From assembly GCF_004348515.1 (NCBI RefSeq), contig NZ_SMKH01000042.1:1-36720 (forward strand): a stretch of 36,720 bases of DNA. The letters run 5' to 3'. Positions 34,201 to 36,720 of the stretch are shown piece by piece (position 1 is the first letter of the stretch; each line of letters begins with the position of its first letter). The notes beneath the pieces were generated by a model, which was not told the DNA's origin, made no database searches, and was given only the letters and a program-made list of their open reading frames with translations. A program made the position numbers and the translations under genes. The stretch comes from Actinomadura sp. KC345. Lineage in GTDB: Bacteria > Actinomycetota > Actinomycetes > Streptosporangiales > Streptosporangiaceae.

Positions 34201-36720
34201 CGACCACGGCGGCGACTCGCTGAAGGCGACCCGCGTCGCGGCCCGCGCCCGCGCCGCGCTGGACGTGGAGCTGCCGGTCCGCGCGCTGTTCGAGGCCCCC
34301 ACGGTCGCGGGCCTCGCCGAGCGCATCGGCGCGGAGGCCGCGGCGGGGTCCGCCGCCGGGCGCCCGGCGCTGCGTCCCGCCGAGCGCCCCGTCCCGCTGC
34401 CGGTGTCGTACGCGCAGGAGCGCCTCTGGTTCCTGAACCGCCTCGAAGGGCCGACCGCCACCTACAACATGCCGATCCCGCTGCGGCTGACCGGCGCGGT
34501 CGACCACGACGCGATGCGGGAGGCGCTGCGCGACGTCGTCGCCCGGCACGAGTCGCTGCGGACGCTGTTCGGCGACGCCGACGGCGAACCGCACCAGGTG
34601 CTCCTCGCGCCCCGGGAGGCCGAGCCGCGGCTGACGATCGGCGAGACCGGCGACGTGCGAGGCGCCCTGTTCATGGACGCCACGCGCGGCTTCGACCTCG
34701 CGAACGAACCGCCGATCCGGGCCCACCTGTACCGGCTGGGCGAGGACGAGCACCTCCTCCTGGTCGTCCTGCACCACATCGCCGGGGACGGCTGGTCGCT
34801 GGCGCCGCTCTCCCGCGACCTCATCACCGCCTACCTGGCCCGCCGCGACGGCCGCGCCCCCGAGTGGGCGCCGCTCGCCGTCCAGTACGCCGACTACGCG
34901 CTCTGGCAGCGGGAGCTGCTGGGCTCCGAGTCCGACCCCGGCAGCCTCGCCGCGCGCCAGATCGCCTACTGGCGGGACGCCCTCGCCGGGCTGCCCGACC
35001 AGATCCGGCTGCCGCACGACCGGCCCCGCCCGGACCGGGCGTCCTACCGGGGCGGGCAGGTCGTCTTCGACGTCCCGGCGGAGCTGGCGGACGGACTGGC
35101 CGCGCTCGCCCGCGACCACCAGGTCAGCCTGTTCATGGTCCTGCAGGCCGCGCTCGCCGCCCTGCTCACCCGGCTCGGCGCGGGGACCGACGTGCCGATC
35201 GGCTCGCCCGTCGCGGGCCGCACCGACGCCGCCCTGGACGATCTCGTCGGCGTCTTCGTCAACACGCTCGTGCTGCGGACCGACACCTCCGGCGACCCGT
35301 CGTTCGCCGAACTGCTCGCCCGCGTCCGCGAGGCCGACCTCGCCGCGTACGCGCACCAGGACGTCCCGTTCGAGCGGCTCGTCGAGGTGCTGAACCCGGC
35401 GCGGTCCCTCTCCCGGCACCCGCTGTTCCAGGTCATGCTGACCCTGCAGAACAACCCCGAGGCGTCCGTCGACCTGCCCGGCCTGAACGTCGCCGTCGAG
35501 CCGGTGGACGCCGGGGTCGCCAAGTTCGACCTGGAGTTCCTCCTGGAGGACGCCCGCGACGGCCGGGGCGGCCTCACCGGAACGCTCGAATACGCCCTCG
35601 ACCTGTTCGACCGGGAGACCGCCGAGCGGCTCACCGCCTGGTACCGGCGGACCCTGGAGGCCGTCGTCGCCACGAAGGCCGCCGCCACGGTCGGCGGCCT
35701 CGACCTGCCCGGCCTGCCCGAGCTCCCCGCAGCCACGCCCGTCGAGGGTCCGCTGGACAAGCGGCTGGTCGCGTATGTGGTCGCCGCCCCCGGCCAGGCG
35801 CTCGACACCGAGGAGCTGCGCGCCCACATCCGGGGGAGCCTGCCCGAGTCGATGGTGCCCGCGGCCGTGGTCGTCCTGGACGAGATGCCGCTCACCCCGA
35901 ACGGCAAGGTCGACGTCAAGGCGCTGCCGAAGCCGGAGCTCGCGCCCGCGCCGGCGCCCGCGTCCCGCGCCCCGTCCGGGGAGGCGGAGGAGGCGGTCGC
36001 GGCCGTGTTCGCCGAGCTGCTCGGCGTGGCGCGGGTCGGCGCCGACGACGACTTCTTCGCACTCGGCGGCAACTCGCTCATCGCGATGCGGGTCGTCAGC
36101 CGCGTCCGCCGCGTCCTGGACACCGAGCTGCCCGTCCGGGCGCTGTTCGAGGCCCCGACCGTCGCGGGCCTTGCCGCCCTGCTCGGCGGCGGCGCCGAGC
36201 CGGGCCGTCCCGCGCTGGAGCGGCGCGAGCGTCCCGGCGTGGTGCCGCCGTCGTACGCGCAGCAGCGGCTCTGGTTCCTCAACCGGTTCGAGGGGCCGTC
36301 CGCCACCTACAACATGCCGCTGGCGCTGCGCGTCCACGGCCCCCTGGACGTGGACGCCCTCCGCGCGGCCATCGGCGACCTCGTCGGCCGGCACGAGACG
36401 CTGCGGACGATCCTGCCCGACAGCGGGGGGACGCCGTACCAGCTGGTCCTGGACCCGGCCGCGGCCCGTCCCGAGTTGGAGGTCGCCGGTACGACGGAGG
36501 CGGAGCTGCCGACGCGGCTCGCCACGGCCGCCGGGTACGCCTTCGACATCTCCGCCGAGCCGCCGCTGCGCGCCCACCTGTTCCGGGTCGGGCCGGAGGA
36601 GCACGTCGCGCTGCTGCTCATGCACCACATCGGCGGGGACGGCTGGTCGCTGGCACCCCTCGCCCGCGACCTGATCACCGCCTACGGGGCGCGGGCGGGC
36701 GGGCACGCCCCTCAGTGGGA
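31268..36720 (+). CDS. Nonribosomal peptide synthetase C-A-PCP-C-[A tail]-PCP-C (3' end outside window)
   Basis: 1817 residues are visible from [20 protein letters not shown]; the gene continues beyond 36720. Domains in order: C1 with HHVALDG (135-141), of the type seen in siderophore synthetases such as EntF/DhbF by its N-terminal wording; A1 with LTYAEL (481), [11 protein letters not shown] (605) and NGKLD with Lys930; PCP1 with GGDSL, Ser984; C2 with HHIAGDG (1169); then only an adenylation tail, DKRLVAYVV (from 1497) to PNGKVD with Lys1547; PCP2 with GGNSL, Ser1603; and C3 with HHIGGDG (1786). Module 2 therefore has no adenylation core of its own. C2 ends in a normal [10 protein letters not shown] linker 12 residues before the tail, so the core is missing cleanly. 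The upstream stand-alone adenylation protein lacks just this tail. The ATG has only a weak GGGAAAG site. Product is an unknown peptide with Dap as the likely second visible residue. Confidence 0.93.
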   Translation, partial: MSTEYVPLSAAQRSVWYAQQLAPETPIHIAQYIEIDGPLDHGLFDRVARIAAHEALAQNARLADVDGVAHQILDPDASASIPLVDLSGEPDPEAAARAWTDARMAEPLPADGERLFHTALLRLSPERHRWFVRAHHVALDGYGGLLISRRAAEVYTLLASGGEYEAGELGDFRKVLAEEEDYRASERFERDRAYWTERFADKPVAVSLSDAMAEPTADYLSRITVIPPDETGRLAAGARRLRTAAPGLAIAATAAYVARMTGTEDVILGLAAACRTTEAARETPAMLSTVLPLRVRVDPDMTVEELVRSATRATARALRHQRYRRDDLLRDLKLLGERHRLYGPVINVMPFDYRLDFAGLPARAHAITTGPVDDLSINIYDNFDGAGMRVDFEAHPGLYTEEQVSAHLNRYVGFLHALGDADPSTPLHEVELLDDAERFRVLEEWNDTALPVAPGAVPDLFEAQAAATPDRTAVVAGETRLTYAELNDRANRLARHLIERGVGPEDFVALSLPRDAGLVVAALAVMKAGAGYEPIDLAYPPDRIAYMLEDAAPACVITTRDAELPGGTPRVELDALSLDGHSGADVTDAERVRPLRPANPAYIIYTSGSTGRPKGVVISHANVLDFCAESMASYGAERMRRVLFSTSLNFDVSLFEWLVPLTCGGEIEVVRDLLEIAERGGWSGTLISGVPSALAVLLGRGGLRLDVGDIAFGGEALPPQLVQDARALLPDARISNIYGPTEATIFVTGWYDDGNPEGIAPIGRPMANTRLYVLDGRFRPVPVGVPGELYLAGDGLARGYLHRPALTADRFVACPFGAPGERMYRTGDLVRWNHAGEIEYLGRLDHQVKVRGFRIELGEIEAALSAHPAVTQSVVAARRDAVGDGVLTGYVVGAVDPGELRAFAARTLPAYMVPSAIMVLDAMPLSPNGKLDRSALPEPDFTAAPASRGPRDAREEILCGIFAGVLGLDRVGIDDGFFDHGGDSLKATRVAARARAALDVELPVRALFEAPTVAGLAERIGAEAAAGSAAGRPALRPAERPVPLPVSYAQERLWFLNRLEGPTATYNMPIPLRLTGAVDHDAMREALRDVVARHESLRTLFGDADGEPHQVLLAPREAEPRLTIGETGDVRGALFMDATRGFDLANEPPIRAHLYRLGEDEHLLLVVLHHIAGDGWSLAPLSRDLITAYLARRDGRAPEWAPLAVQYADYALWQRELLGSESDPGSLAARQIAYWRDALAGLPDQIRLPHDRPRPDRASYRGGQVVFDVPAELADGLAALARDHQVSLFMVLQAALAALLTRLGAGTDVPIGSPVAGRTDAALDDLVGVFVNTLVLRTDTSGDPSFAELLARVREADLAAYAHQDVPFERLVEVLNPARSLSRHPLFQVMLTLQNNPEASVDLPGLNVAVEPVDAGVAKFDLEFLLEDARDGRGGLTGTLEYALDLFDRETAERLTAWYRRTLEAVVATKAAATVGGLDLPGLPELPAATPVEGPLDKRLVAYVVAAPGQALDTEELRAHIRGSLPESMVPAAVVVLDEMPLTPNGKVDVKALPKPELAPAPAPASRAPSGEAEEAVAAVFAELLGVARVGADDDFFALGGNSLIAMRVVSRVRRVLDTELPVRALFEAPTVAGLAALLGGGAEPGRPALERRERPGVVPPSYAQQRLWFLNRFEGPSATYNMPLALRVHGPLDVDALRAAIGDLVGRHETLRTILPDSGGTPYQLVLDPAAARPELEVAGTTEAELPTRLATAAGYAFDISAEPPLRAHLFRVGPEEHVALLLMHHIGGDGWSLAPLARDLITAYGARAGGHAPQW

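Noticed and set aside
31187..36706. Very long open frame on the minus strand opposite the NRPS
   Set aside because: It mirrors the GC-rich coding frame, has low-complexity Arg/Val/Gly text and no family motif; the plus strand holds clear NRPS motifs.
1..36720. CRISPR array, tRNA, rRNA or insertion sequence
   Set aside because: No regularly spaced repeats, no tRNA-like cloverleaf and no transposase or terminal inverted repeats were found by eye.

Overview
The window is very GC-rich with strong G/C third-position bias, frequent GTG and TTG starts, tightly packed short operons, a PPOX-fold F420-type oxidoreductase, a Bcr/CflA exporter and a large nonribosomal peptide synthetase (NRPS). This points to a filamentous actinomycete; something in or near Actinomadura/Thermomonosporaceae is my guess from overall character, not a proven assignment.

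Layout. 1-94: tail of an unrecognised gene. 141-7025: ordinary accessory genes: a DUF1707/LiaF-like protein, an FdhF/YdeP-type molybdopterin oxidoreductase, a secreted trypsin-like PDZ protease, a phosphotriesterase-family hydrolase divergent from a TetR regulator with a clear operator between them, and a luciferase-like flavin enzyme downstream of an MFS drug exporter (7045-8289). 8433-18804: a six-gene minus-strand operon with almost no spaces, in transcription order GrpE-like factor, Hsp70 without the C-terminal lid, a helical/fibronectin-like protein, a zinc-ribbon TRAFAC-type GTPase, a GAP1-like GTPase-associated protein, and a second, membrane-anchored zinc-ribbon GTPase. It looks like a chaperone-coupled double-GTPase signalling or conflict system. 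18994-27021: metabolic and regulatory genes: ACT protein, PfkB kinase facing a class II aldolase, enoyl-CoA hydratase, PPOX protein, ADP-ribosylglycohydrolase, AraC regulator, DUF2000, acyl-CoA dehydrogenase, a small protein and a Uma2 nuclease-like protein.

27026-36720 (continuing past the right edge) is a nonribosomal peptide locus. SbnA and SbnB homologues would make L-2,3-diaminopropionate (Dap). Divergently, a stand-alone adenylation protein (29282-30817) is followed after 450 noncoding bases by an NRPS with visible order C-A-PCP / C-[adenylation tail only]-PCP / C.

The most striking observation joins these last two genes. The stand-alone adenylation protein stops after motif A8 and lacks A9/A10, including the A10 lysine. 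Module 2 of the NRPS has no adenylation core but keeps exactly the missing A9-A10 segment between its condensation and carrier domains. The two pieces fit end to end as one complete adenylation domain. I infer a naturally split adenylation domain reassembled in trans, probably loading Dap onto the second carrier protein. I do not know of a described example, but I could not search for one.
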